Source of the DNA: Curtobacterium guangdongense | GTDB taxonomy: Bacteria > Actinomycetota > Actinomycetes > Actinomycetales > Microbacteriaceae | Assembly: GCF_049341845.1 (NCBI RefSeq) | Contig: NZ_JBMPIT010000008.1 | Span: forward strand, 138,468 to 202,467 | DNA: 64,000 nucleotides | Direction: 5' to 3' | In this document: positions 40,991 through 49,090 of the stretch, in pieces | Position numbering within the stretch: the stretch's first letter is position 1 | Layout: the number at the start of each line of letters is the position of its first letter | Made by a program: the position numbers and the translations under genes | The notes under the pieces: model-generated | Database searches by the model: none | What the model was told of the DNA's origin: nothing | What the model saw: only the letters and a program-made list of their open reading frames with translations

Positions 40991-41977
40991 TCAGCGGTTG
41001 ACGGCGGCCATCCCCGCGGCGTCGTACCGGTCGCCGGCGACACCGACCCGGTCGGCCAGTCCGTCCAGGTCGGCGACGTCGTCCACGGAGAGCGCGATCG
41101 CCGTCGCGCCGGCGTTCTCGTCGATGCGCTCCGTGCGGCGCGTCCCGGGGATCGGGGCGATGAACGGGCGCTTGGCGAGGAGCCAGGCGAGCGCGATCTG
41201 CCCGGGCGTCGCGCCACGAGTGTCGGCGAGGGTCCGTACCGCGTCGATGAGGGCCTGGTTCGCGGCGAGGTTCTCGGTCTCGAACCGCGGCACCTTCCCG
41301 CGGATCTCACCCTCACCGAACGACGTCCCCGCGGCGATGGTGCCGGTCAGGAAGCCCTTGCCGAGCGGGCTGAACGGCACGAAGCCGATGCCGAGCTCCG
41401 CGCAGGTCGGCAGCACCGCGGGTTCCGGGTCGCGCGTCCACAGCGAGTACTCGCTCTGCACAGCGGTCACCGGGTGCACGGCATGCGCGCGACGGATGGT
41501 CTCCGCCGCCGCCTCGGAGAGCCCGAAGTGCTTGACCTTGCCCTCGGCGACGAGTTCGCCCACGGTTCCGGCGACGTCCTCGATCGGCACGTCGGGGTCG
41601 ACGCGGTGCTGGTAGTACAGGTCGATCGCGTCGATGCCGAGTCGGCGGAGTGAGCCCTCGGCTGCTTCGCGGATGTGCTCGGGGCGCGAGTTCACGCCCA
41701 CCGACTTGCCGCCCACGATGTCGAAGCCGAACTTCGAGGCGACGACCACTTGGTCGCGGATCGGTCGGATCGCGTCACCGACGAGTTCCTCGTTGTCGTA
41801 CGGGCCGTACACCTCTGCGGTGTCGATGAACGTCACGCCGTGTTCGACGGCGTACCGCAGCACGCCGATCATGTCGTCGCGGTCGCCGGGGTTCGGGCCG
41901 TAGCTCTGGGACATGCCCATCGCGCCGAGTCCGATCGCGGAGACCTCGAGGCCCTGGCCGAGTGTCCTGGTGTGCAT
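40991..41977 (-). CDS. Aldo/keto reductase
   Basis: A 328-residue NADPH-dependent TIM-barrel oxidoreductase. The Asp/Tyr site is FIDTAEVYGPYDNEELVGDAI, the Lys is in VVASKFGFD, and the His in YYQHRVDPDVPIEDVAG. The cofactor end reads FIAPIPGTRRTERIDENAGA. The closest known layout is AKR13-type (YeaE/YhdN-like). GAGAGGAGC precedes ATG 41977, ruling out the longer in-frame starts. Confidence 0.9.
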   Translation of the reverse strand: MHTRTLGQGLEVSAIGLGAMGMSQSYGPNPGDRDDMIGVLRYAVEHGVTFIDTAEVYGPYDNEELVGDAIRPIRDQVVVASKFGFDIVGGKSVGVNSRPEHIREAAEGSLRRLGIDAIDLYYQHRVDPDVPIEDVAGTVGELVAEGKVKHFGLSEAAAETIRRAHAVHPVTAVQSEYSLWTRDPEPAVLPTCAELGIGFVPFSPLGKGFLTGTIAAGTSFGEGEIRGKVPRFETENLAANQALIDAVRTLADTRGATPGQIALAWLLAKRPFIAPIPGTRRTERIDENAGATAIALSVDDVADLDGLADRVGVAGDRYDAAGMAAVNR

Positions 41978-42062
41978 GCGTGCTCCTCTCGTCGAGATCC
42001 ACGCTACGGACGCGGCGTGCGCGGAAGGAGTCACGGACAGGACACCCCAGCGCGAGAGCCGG

Positions 42063-42923
42063 CTAGCGCAACCAGGGATCCTCTGGTCGTGTTCCTTCCC
42101 GGAACCCGAAGTGTTCGAGCATCGCCATCGCCTCCGGGAAGTGCGCCGCGAGCGTCCCCTCCTCGTGCGAGTCGCTCCCGAACGTCACGGCGCGACCGCC
42201 CTCGTCGCGCCACCACTCGGGAATCCACGGCCACAACCGCCTCGTGTTCATCTCCAGCGCGCGCCCCGACCCGGCGATCGCGCGCATCGCCGTCCGGAAC
42301 CGCTCCTCGAACCGCCGCGGGTCGAACGGCCCGGCTGACTCCGACGGCCACGTGCGCGCCGCGTAGTCGATGTGCGTGAAGACCTCGAACGAGTCCGAGC
42401 CGGCGACCATGCGGGGGATCTCGTCGAGGTAGGCCCACATCACCTCGTCGGGATCGCGTTGGTGGAAGAGCGTGACGGGCTCGGTCCGGTCACCGTCCGT
42501 GAACGGCAGCATGTGCAGGGATCCGTTGACCCGGTCGATCGCACCGGATCGGAGCACGTCGGCCGCCGCCGCGTCCCAGACGTGGGGCTGCCCGAACTCC
42601 ACCCCGGTCAGGATCCGGAGCGCGGGAAACGCCCGGCGGCACCGGTCGATCGACTCGAGGTACCCGTCGAGGTCGAACGGCGGCAGGCGCACGTGGTTCG
42701 TCTCGTCGACCAGGGCTTCCTCGTGGCCGTCCATGTCGCCTGGTTCGACCCGCCACCGGTCCTCGAAGTCCAGGTGCTCGGTGAAGACGAGCGCGGGCAG
42801 ACCGATCCGGACAGCACGAGCACACGTCCGCTCCATCAGCCCGACGGATGCCGGATCGGTCGCGGCGTCCCACGACCACTCGCTGTGCACGTGGGCATCC
42901 GCGGTGAGCCTCATGCCGGCCAT
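42063..42923 (-). CDS. PHP-domain phosphoesterase, histidinol-phosphatase-like
   Basis: A 286-residue trinuclear metal hydrolase of the PHP superfamily. Ligand motifs: DAHVHSEWSWDA (first His pair), FTEHLDFED, TGVEFGQPH (Glu), VNGSLHML, FTHIDYAAR and VTFGSDSHEEG. This order is that of HisK-type histidinol-phosphate phosphatases, but the gene is not near his genes, so another phosphate monoester is possible. ATG 42923 and ATG 42914 are both usable starts. Confidence 0.82.
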   Translation of the reverse strand: MAGMRLTADAHVHSEWSWDAATDPASVGLMERTCARAVRIGLPALVFTEHLDFEDRWRVEPGDMDGHEEALVDETNHVRLPPFDLDGYLESIDRCRRAFPALRILTGVEFGQPHVWDAAAADVLRSGAIDRVNGSLHMLPFTDGDRTEPVTLFHQRDPDEVMWAYLDEIPRMVAGSDSFEVFTHIDYAARTWPSESAGPFDPRRFEERFRTAMRAIAGSGRALEMNTRRLWPWIPEWWRDEGGRAVTFGSDSHEEGTLAAHFPEAMAMLEHFGFREGTRPEDPWLR

Positions 42924-42947
42924 GCTGCCAGGAGACCCTCGTCGGCG

Positions 42948-43517
42948 TCACTCAGTGCCGTGCCCGTCCAGCAGGCTCGACGCCACCGCCCGCGCCACAC
43001 CGGTGTCGGCATCGGCGTCCCGGAGGCGCATGGCGAGCGCCCCGGAGACGACGAGCGTCAGCTGCTCGCCGAGCGCCGTTGCCCGACCGCCCACGAGGGG
43101 CACCGCCAGCTCCGTGAGCCGCGTGCGGAGACCCGACGTCTCTGCATCGAGCACGACGCGGATCTCCGACGGCGCATCGGCGTACTCGGACGCGGTGCCG
43201 AGGAACGCGCACCACCGTGACGCCGCCGAGCGGGTGCGGTAGTCGTCGAGTGCGTCGAAGACCGCCAGCAGCCGGCTCCGCGCACCGGTCTGCCGTTCGA
43301 CCGCAGTAGTCCACGTCGCCTCCCAGTCCAGCCGGCGCCGCTCGAGGGTGGCGGCGACGAGTGCCTCCTTGCTCGGGTACCCCCGGTAGAGCGTGGCGGA
43401 CGAGACCCCGGCACGCTCCAGGACCGCGTCCACCGAGGTCGCCGCGATGCCGTGCGTGAAGAACAGGTCCTCAGCGGCGTCGAGGAGCTTCTGCTCGGTT
43501 CCTGCACGCATGGCCAT
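42948..43517 (-). CDS. TetR/AcrR-family transcriptional regulator
   Basis: A 189-residue repressor: helix-turn-helix in LLDAAEDLFFTHGIAATSVDAVLERAGVSSATLYRGYPSKEALVAATL, then an all-helical ligand domain. It is divergent from an MFS transporter gene with only 23 bp between the start codons, and a palindrome lies at the transporter's start. This is the standard layout for a drug-responsive TetR controlling an efflux pump and itself. Confidence 0.88.
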   Translation of the reverse strand: MAMRAGTEQKLLDAAEDLFFTHGIAATSVDAVLERAGVSSATLYRGYPSKEALVAATLERRRLDWEATWTTAVERQTGARSRLLAVFDALDDYRTRSAASRWCAFLGTASEYADAPSEIRVVLDAETSGLRTRLTELAVPLVGGRATALGEQLTLVVSGALAMRLRDADADTGVARAVASSLLDGHGTE

Positions 43518-43527
43518 GTCAGCACCC

Positions 43528-43558
43528 TAGACTCCGAAAAGTGAAACGATCGTTTTCG
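43528..43558. promoter_or_regulatory. TetR operator and -10 box at the MFS start codon
   Basis: TAGACT (43528-43533) lies seven bases before GTG 43541. A nested palindrome follows: CGAAAA (43535-43540) with TTTTCG (43553-43558), around a 12-bp perfect core AAACGATCGTTT (43544-43555). The operator thus covers the first codons of the transporter and the transcription start. Confidence 0.6.
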
Positions 43559-44734
43559 AAAGGAACCGGGCTCGCCGTTGCCGGCACAGCCCTCGTCGCG
43601 GTGACCTACGGCCTCGTCCGCCTCGCCTACGGGCTGGTGCTGCCGGACGTGCAGGCGGACCTGGGGTTCGGTGCGGCGCTCGCCGGGGGGATCTCCGCTG
43701 GGGCGTCCGCGATGTACTGCGTCGGCGCGGTGATCGGGTTCCTCGCGGCGACGAGACACCCGCGCTCGCTCGTGGTCCTGGCCGCGAGCACTGCAGCGGT
43801 CGGTGCTGCCGGGATGGCGTGGAGTCACGACGCGACCACCTTCGGCGTCGCGGCGGTCCTGAGCTCGACGGGCGCCGGCGCTGCATCACCGGCGCTCGTC
43901 CGGCTGGTCGCGCGGAACACGGCACCGGGTCGGGTGCCTCGCGCGCAGGCGGTCGTGAACGCGGGGACCGGGCCCGGGCTCGTCGGCGCCGGGCTCCTCG
44001 CACTCGCGGTCCTGCCCGAGTGGCGCACCGCCTGGTTCGTCGCCGCGGCCTGTTCGGTGCTGGCCGGGGTCGCCGTGCTCGGCACCGACCACCGTGGTCG
44101 CGACGACAGGACGGAACACGGTCGCGACGACACGTCGGAACGCGGTCACGCCGACACGACGGAACGCGGTCACGCCGACATGACGGAACGAGCGGAACGA
44201 CCCGAACGACCGACGGGGTCGTGGTTCGTCGCGCACCGCCGGCTCCTCCTCGCGGCGCTGCTGCTCGGCGCCGGCTCCGCCGCGGTCTGGAACTACGGCC
44301 GATCCGTCCTCGTCGACGCCGGTGTCGATCGGGAGGCCTCCATCACCGCCTGGATCGCCCTCGGCCTCGGAGGCGCTGCGGTCGTCGTCACGAGCCGGTG
44401 GACGGGCACCATGCGACCGGCGCGGCTCTGGGGGATCAGCGTGACCGCGGTCGTGGTCGGCTCCCTCGCGCTCGCCGTGGTGCCCGGTGCCGTCCCGGTC
44501 GCGCTCGTCGCCTGCCTGGTGTTCGGGTGGGGGTACACCGCGGCGACCGGGGCGCTGATCGCCTGGACGACCGAGATCGACCCGGATCGTGCGTCGGCGG
44601 GGACCTCGATGCTCTTCGTCACCCTGGTGCTCGGGCAGGCGCTGGGCGCCGCCGCGGCCGGCGCCGTGACGGCGTTCGCGCTGGCGGCCCTGGTCGGACT
44701 CGCCTCCGCTCCGGCGGCCGGGCCGCGGCACTGA
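43541..44734 (+). CDS. MFS transporter under TetR control
   Basis: A 397-residue 12-helix major facilitator, YCVGAVIGFLAATRHPRSL-type first half and a second half after a long cytoplasmic loop. The loop (about residues 190-230) contains three and a half copies of an 8-residue unit, TERGHADT. An LLGAGSAAVWNYGRSVLVDAG segment and GWGYTAATGALIAWTTEIDPDRASAG fit the YcaD/AraJ-like efflux branch. Substrate unknown; drug export is inferred from the TetR pairing. Start GTG 43541 is supported by the -10 box at leaderless distance. Confidence 0.82.
   Translation: MKRSFSKGTGLAVAGTALVAVTYGLVRLAYGLVLPDVQADLGFGAALAGGISAGASAMYCVGAVIGFLAATRHPRSLVVLAASTAAVGAAGMAWSHDATTFGVAAVLSSTGAGAASPALVRLVARNTAPGRVPRAQAVVNAGTGPGLVGAGLLALAVLPEWRTAWFVAAACSVLAGVAVLGTDHRGRDDRTEHGRDDTSERGHADTTERGHADMTERAERPERPTGSWFVAHRRLLLAALLLGAGSAAVWNYGRSVLVDAGVDREASITAWIALGLGGAAVVVTSRWTGTMRPARLWGISVTAVVVGSLALAVVPGAVPVALVACLVFGWGYTAATGALIAWTTEIDPDRASAGTSMLFVTLVLGQALGAAAAGAVTAFALAALVGLASAPAAGPRH
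44111..44182 (+). repeat. Three 24-bp in-frame tandem repeats in the MFS central loop
   Basis: Units at 44111, 44135 and 44159 of the type ACGGAACGCGGTCACGCCGA followed by CACG or CATG, encoding TERGHADT; a fourth partial copy follows. Unit 1 is the most diverged. Confidence 0.8.
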
Positions 44735-44747
44735 ACGTGCGCACCGC

Positions 44748-44791
44748 CGGACGGGAGGCTCGGCGCGCGCCCGCACCGAGCCTCCCGTCCG
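44748..44791. repeat. Intergenic palindrome, GGAGGC/GCCTCC family
   Basis: Perfect 16-bp arms CGGACGGGAGGCTCGG (44748-44763) and CCGAGCCTCCCGTCCG (44776-44791), 13 bp after the MFS stop. Same consensus as 28584 with ACGGG in place of ACTGG, the change being compensated on both arms. Confidence 0.85.
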
Positions 44792-44869
44792 CCCCGTGGT
44801 CGCGTCGCGAGCCGCGCGCACGTCCGATGTCCAGGTCGGGCCACGCGCGGTGCGGCAAGATGGCGTCTC

Positions 44870-45091
44870 GTGAACCCACAGCCGCAGCAGCCCCGCTGGC
44901 GCAAGACCTGGTCGACCGTGCAGGTCGGTCTGCTCTCCGCGGCGGTCATCGCCTGCATCGTGATGCTGTTCGTCGGCGACGGCACCCTGAACCGGGTGTG
45001 GGCCGTCGCGCTGGTGTTCTTCGGGATCGCGCTGCTCGGGCACATCACTTTCCTCGTGTACACGGCGCGGTACGAGCGCGACAGCCGCTGA
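44870..45091 (+). CDS. Small two-helix membrane protein
   Basis: A 73-residue protein with a Pro/Gln-rich start (MNPQPQQPRWRKTW) and two hydrophobic helices, VGLLSAAVIACIVMLFVG and VWAVALVFFGIALLGHITFLVY, ending in a charged tail. No family is recognised. GTG 44870 has CAAGAT eight bases upstream, a weak leaderless-type signal. It is convergent with the SDR gene that follows. Confidence 0.6.
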   Translation: MNPQPQQPRWRKTWSTVQVGLLSAAVIACIVMLFVGDGTLNRVWAVALVFFGIALLGHITFLVYTARYERDSR

Positions 45092-45113
45092 GTCCGTCCG
45101 CTGAGGCCATCGG

Positions 45114-46013
45114 TCAGGGCGTGACCATGCCGCCGTTCACGTTGAGCGTCTCGCCGGCGACGAAGCTCGACTCGTGCGATGCCAGGAACACGTACGCGGG
45201 CGCGAGCTCGGCGGGCTGACCCGCGCGGCCCATCGGCGACTCGCTGCTGCCGAACTCCGGCAGGGTCTCGGGGTCGACGCCGCTGGTGACCTGCAGCACC
45301 GACCAGGTCGGTCCCGGCGCGACGACGTTCACGCGGATGCCCTGCTCGATGAGTGCCTGTGAGAGGCCCTTCGAGAGGTTGTTGATCGCGCCCTTCGTCG
45401 CCGCGTAGTCGAGCCGGTCGGGTGCGGGCTTGTACGCCTCCATCGACGCCGTCGTGGTGATCGTCGACCCGGGGTGCAGGTGGGGGAGCGCGGCCTTCAC
45501 GAGCCGGAACAAGCCGAACACGTTGACGTCGAACGTGGCCTCGAACTGCTCGTCGGTGATGTCGAGCAGGTCGGGCTGCCAGACCTGCTTGCCCGCGACG
45601 CTGACGAGCGCGTCGATGCCGCCGAGGCCCTCGACCGCCTCGGCGACGAGGCGTCCGGCGTACTCGCGGTCGCGGAGGTCACCGGGGATCGCGACAGCCG
45701 TGCGCCCGGCGGCGCGGACCTGCTCGATGACGTGGTCGGCGTCCTCCTGCTCCTCCGGCAGGTACGCGAGTGCGATGTCGGCGCCCTCACGGGCGAACGC
45801 GATCGCGACGGCGCCGCCGATACCGGAGTCGGCGCCGGTGATGAGCGCCTTGCGGCCGGCGAGACGGCCAGTCCCGCGGTAGGTGTCCTCGCCGAGGTCC
45901 GGGACGGGCGTCATCCGGGCCTGCAGGCCCGGTTCGGGTTGCGTCTGCGGCTCTGGTGAGACGTCGGGGTAGCGCGTGCGTGGGTCGGCGGGTTCGTACT
46001 GGTCCTGTGGCAT
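45114..46013 (-). CDS. SDR-family oxidoreductase, general-stress type (YdaD/YhxC-like)
   Basis: A 299-residue short-chain dehydrogenase with a 45-residue Pro/Gln/Asp-rich N-terminal extension typical of the stress-induced YdaD/YhxC group. Motifs: ALITGADSGIGGAVAIAFAREGADIALAYL, SVAGKQVWQP, TASMEAYKPAPDRLDYAATKGAI (Ser, Tyr, Lys) and VNVVAPGPTWS, FVAGETLNVNGG. It is probably NAD(P)-dependent; substrate unknown. It lies next to two small proteins also common in stress regulons of soil actinobacteria. Confidence 0.87.
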   Translation of the reverse strand: MPQDQYEPADPRTRYPDVSPEPQTQPEPGLQARMTPVPDLGEDTYRGTGRLAGRKALITGADSGIGGAVAIAFAREGADIALAYLPEEQEDADHVIEQVRAAGRTAVAIPGDLRDREYAGRLVAEAVEGLGGIDALVSVAGKQVWQPDLLDITDEQFEATFDVNVFGLFRLVKAALPHLHPGSTITTTASMEAYKPAPDRLDYAATKGAINNLSKGLSQALIEQGIRVNVVAPGPTWSVLQVTSGVDPETLPEFGSSESPMGRAGQPAELAPAYVFLASHESSFVAGETLNVNGGMVTP

Positions 46014-46129
46014 GCGTCCACCGAACCCGACGGCCCCTGTGAGGCGGTCGAGCGGGCGCGGAACCGGCCCCGCCGGCCGGGGGACACCGGTCAGCCGGAT
46101 CGTCCAGCGGCCGGGACGATGGTGGTGCC

Positions 46130-46465
46130 ATGAGTGACGACGACCAGCAGACCAGGGCCGACTTCGCCGATGCGGTCAACATGACCGCGTCCGAGCTCCG
46201 GAAATGGCTCGACACCGACGAGTCCAAGGAGGTCGGGCAGAAGTCCGGCGGGAGCACCGAGTCCACCGGGCACGAGAGCGGACGGCACATCGTCCGCATC
46301 CTCGAGAAGAAGCAGGCCGACTACACGGACGCCGACTACGCGCACATGCGGAAGGTCGTCGGGTACGTCGCGCGGCACGCGAAGCAGCGCCCCAAGGGCG
46401 ACGTGCACGACACGGCGTGGCGGTACTCGCTCATGAACTGGGGCAACGACCCCGAGAAGCACTGA
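46130..46465 (+). CDS. DUF3140 domain-containing protein
   Basis: A 111-residue charged protein: TASELRKWLDTDESKEVGQKSG, HESGRHIVRILEKKQADYTDADYAHMRKVVGYVARHAKQRP and DTAWRYSLMNWGNDPEKH. This is the DUF3140 family, small DNA-binding-looking proteins often found beside Rho-N-domain proteins and stress genes, exactly as here. Function unproven. Confidence 0.87.
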   Translation: MSDDDQQTRADFADAVNMTASELRKWLDTDESKEVGQKSGGSTESTGHESGRHIVRILEKKQADYTDADYAHMRKVVGYVARHAKQRPKGDVHDTAWRYSLMNWGNDPEKH

Positions 46466-46477
46466 GGCTCGGCGGCG

Positions 46478-46483
46478 TACGGT
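46478..46483 (+). promoter_or_regulatory. -10 box TACGGT, predicted leaderless promoter
   Basis: TACGGT, seven bases, then ATG 46491, inside a 25-bp gap after the DUF3140 gene. Confidence 0.4.
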
Positions 46484-46490
46484 CTCGGCC

Positions 46491-46757
46491 ATGCCGAACC
46501 AGCAGATGCGGGGCGTGAAGAACCCCGAGATGTACGAGGAACTCCGAGCAGAGGGCAACTCCAAGGAGAAGTCCGCGCGGATCAGCAACGCCGCGGCCGC
46601 GAAGGGCAAGCGGGCGGTCGGGAAGAAGGGCGGGGAGTCCGGCTCCTACGACGACTGGACCGTTGCCGATCTCCGGAAGCGTGCGAAGGAGCTCGGACTC
46701 ACCGGGTACTCGTCGAAGCGGAAGAGCGAGCTGATCGAGGCGCTCCGCGACCACTGA
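46491..46757 (+). CDS. Rho termination factor N-terminal (SAP-like) domain protein
   Basis: An 88-residue basic protein. Residues 1-45 (MPNQQMRGVKNPEMYEELRAEGNSKEKSARISNAAA) match a small conserved actinobacterial module, followed by a Lys/Gly linker and a C-terminal Rho-N/SAP-like fold, YDDWTVADLRKRAKELGLTGYSSKRKSELIEALR, which binds nucleic acid. The last 59 bp overlap the 3' end of the convergent GH125 gene. Role likely in DNA or RNA binding under stress; not demonstrated. Confidence 0.83.
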   Translation: MPNQQMRGVKNPEMYEELRAEGNSKEKSARISNAAAAKGKRAVGKKGGESGSYDDWTVADLRKRAKELGLTGYSSKRKSELIEALRDH

Positions 46758-48021
46758 GGTCGTCCGCCACGGTCAGTGCGAGCTCGCAGAACATCGCGTC
46801 GGCCCACGAGAACCACTCCCGCGAGAACGCGGCGGGGTCGTCCACGTCGAACGACTCGTGCATGCGGCCGGTCCCAGCGTCCGTCGCGAGCAGGACGGCG
46901 AGCAGTTCCCGTCGGCGCTCCGGCGTCCCGGTGATGCCCTCGACGCAGAGCGCGATCGGCCACACCCGGTTCGGCTCGGTGTGCTGGCTCCCGATGCCCT
47001 CGGCCGCCGCACCGCTGAACCAGTACGGGTTCGCGGGGGACAGCACCAGGCGTCGGGTCGCGGCGGTGACCTCGGCGTCGATGACGTCGGGCGCGTCGAA
47101 CGGCAGCGAGAGCAGCGAGGGCATGTTCGCGTCGTCCATGAGCACGACGCCGCCGAGCCCGTCGACCTCGTACGCGTAGACCCACTCGCCGTCGTGCTCG
47201 ACGATCCCGTGCCGCCGCACCCCGTCGAGGACGGCCGACCGCAGTGCGTCGGCGTCGTCGGCGAGTCGCTCGTCGCCGTACACGTTGCGGGCGATCTCGG
47301 CGAGGTCCAGCAGCGCCTGCGCGGCGTGCAGGTTCTCCGGGACGTTGTAGCCGTACGTGCAGGCGTCGTCCGACGGTCGGAACCCGCACCAGGTCATGCC
47401 CGTCACGGCGACGGGCGTGCCGCGACCGTCGCGGTCGAGCGTCTCGGTGGGGATCCCGACATCCCGGACGAACCGGTACGCGGACGCGTCGTGGTCCTGT
47501 TCGGCCCGCCACTGGTCGACGATCGTGCGGAGGACCCGGTGGGCGCGCTCGTCGAACAGGTCGGTGCGCCCCGTCGCGGTCCACAGTCGGTGGGCGAACT
47601 GGACGGGGTAGGCGAGACTGTCGACCTCGTACTTCTGCTCCCACACCGACGGGTCCGCACAGAGGTCCCGGGCATCGTGGTGCGCGCCGGTGGCCGAGCG
47701 GTTGAAGGCGTTGGCGTACGGGTCGTGGTCGATGCACCGGAACTGCCGGCGGACGACCCCGGTCAGGACGTCCGCGATCGCCGGGGAGTCGGCCGCGAAG
47801 CGCAGGTAGGGGAGCATCTGCGTCGTCGAGTCGCGCAGCCACATCGCGGGGATGTCGCCGGTGATGACGAAGGCGGTGCCGTCGTCGTCGAGGGTGATGG
47901 TGTCGGTCAGCGTGCGGGTGAGGGCTTCCTCGACCCGGTCGCCGACGCCGACACCGGCGGTGCCCCGGACCGCGTCAGCAGCGGTCCGGAGCACCGAGGT
48001 GGTCTCGTCGTCGAGGATCAC
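46699..48021 (-). CDS. Glycoside hydrolase family 125 exo-alpha-mannosidase
   Basis: A 440-residue (alpha/alpha)6-barrel enzyme. Family markers: FVITGDIPAMWLRDSTTQMLPYL near the N-terminus, KYEVDSLAYPVQFAHRLW, TWCGFRPSDDACTYGYNVPENLHA and YEVDGLGGVVLMDDANMPSLLSLPF. Characterised GH125 enzymes remove non-reducing alpha-1,6-linked mannose. No signal peptide, so it acts on imported oligosaccharides. GTG 48021 overlaps the upstream dehydrogenase stop (GTGA). It is the last gene of the sugar operon and overlaps a convergent small gene at its 3' end, which explains its low-complexity tail. Confidence 0.87.
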   Translation of the reverse strand: MILDDETTSVLRTAADAVRGTAGVGVGDRVEEALTRTLTDTITLDDDGTAFVITGDIPAMWLRDSTTQMLPYLRFAADSPAIADVLTGVVRRQFRCIDHDPYANAFNRSATGAHHDARDLCADPSVWEQKYEVDSLAYPVQFAHRLWTATGRTDLFDERAHRVLRTIVDQWRAEQDHDASAYRFVRDVGIPTETLDRDGRGTPVAVTGMTWCGFRPSDDACTYGYNVPENLHAAQALLDLAEIARNVYGDERLADDADALRSAVLDGVRRHGIVEHDGEWVYAYEVDGLGGVVLMDDANMPSLLSLPFDAPDVIDAEVTAATRRLVLSPANPYWFSGAAAEGIGSQHTEPNRVWPIALCVEGITGTPERRRELLAVLLATDAGTGRMHESFDVDDPAAFSREWFSWADAMFCELALTVADDLSGRGAPRSARSSASTSTR

Positions 48022-49037
48022 GCGGAGACCGGCTCCACCTGGAGCACCGACGCGATGGAGCCGCTGTGGGCGCCCTCGTACGCGGCGAGGATCATGCCCA
48101 GCACGGCGATGCCCTCCCGCTCGGTGTGGATCGGACGCGTGCCGTCCCGCAGGCACTCGCCGAACGCGCCGATCTCCGCCGCGAACGTGTCCACGTCCTC
48201 GTAGGTCACGGTCTCGCTGGTGCCGTCGAGCAGGTCCCAGCGGAGCGTGGTGCCGTCGCTCGTCAGGGAGCCGAGCTCACCGACGGCGCTGAAGCGCTCG
48301 GTGCCGGCAGCCGGCTCGTACGCCCAGCTCGTGACGAGCTGGCCGACGGCGCCGTTGTCGAAGCGGAACAGGGCCTGCGCCGAGTCCTCGCCCTCCATGA
48401 ACGTCAGTCGGTGCGTGGAGAGCAGCGCCGTCGCCTGGACGGGGACGCCGCCGGCGAGGTGCATGAGCAGGTAGCTCGGGTGGTAGCCGGTGTCGATGAG
48501 CTCGCCGCCGCCGCTCTTCGACGCGTGTGCACGCCAGCCCATGTTCTCCGGGTCGAAGTCGTTGCGGAAGCTGTCCGTCGTGCGCACCTCGTACACGGTG
48601 CCGAGGACGCCGGTCTCGATGAGCTCCTTCGCCTTCGCGACCGCCGGCATGAAGAGCTGGTTGTGCGCACACATCAGCGTGACGCCGGCCTCGCTCACGG
48701 CGGCCTGCACGTCGCGCGCTTCCTCGGGGGTGAGGCAGAGCGGCTTCTCGCAGAGGACGTGCTTGCCGGCCCGTGCCGCGGCGACGATCGCGTCACGGTG
48801 CAGGTGGTGCGGCAGGCAGATGTCGACGGCGTCGATGTCGGCGCGGTCGAGCATCTCCTGGTAGTCGGTGAAGTGGGGCACGCCGAGCTCGGCGCCGCGG
48901 GCCTCGGCGGTCGACGCGAACGCATCAGCCACCGCGGCGATGCGGATGAGGTCCGGGTGCTGGGCGTAGCCGGCGATGTGTGCGGACGCGATGCCGCCGC
49001 CGCCGATGAGTCCGACGCGGATGGTGTCGTTGGACAT
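48018..49037 (-). CDS. Gfo/Idh/MocA-family sugar oxidoreductase (second)
   Basis: A 339-residue NAD(P)-dependent oxidoreductase. N-terminal Rossmann motif VGLIGGGGIASAHIAGY, the diagnostic AGKHVLCEKPLCLTPEEA (EKP), and a C-terminal alpha/beta domain with SGGGELIDTGYHPSYLLMHL holding the GGGxxxDxxxH catalytic pattern. CCAGGAG lies just before ATG 49037. Together with the paralogue downstream-coded at 49091 it probably interconverts a sugar or its derivative released after import. Confidence 0.88.
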   Translation of the reverse strand: MSNDTIRVGLIGGGGIASAHIAGYAQHPDLIRIAAVADAFASTAEARGAELGVPHFTDYQEMLDRADIDAVDICLPHHLHRDAIVAAARAGKHVLCEKPLCLTPEEARDVQAAVSEAGVTLMCAHNQLFMPAVAKAKELIETGVLGTVYEVRTTDSFRNDFDPENMGWRAHASKSGGGELIDTGYHPSYLLMHLAGGVPVQATALLSTHRLTFMEGEDSAQALFRFDNGAVGQLVTSWAYEPAAGTERFSAVGELGSLTSDGTTLRWDLLDGTSETVTYEDVDTFAAEIGAFGECLRDGTRPIHTEREGIAVLGMILAAYEGAHSGSIASVLQVEPVSA

Positions 49038-49090
49038 GGTGACTCCTGGTTTCGTGCTGGGTTGCTGGTGTCGGTCGATCGTGCGGCCGG

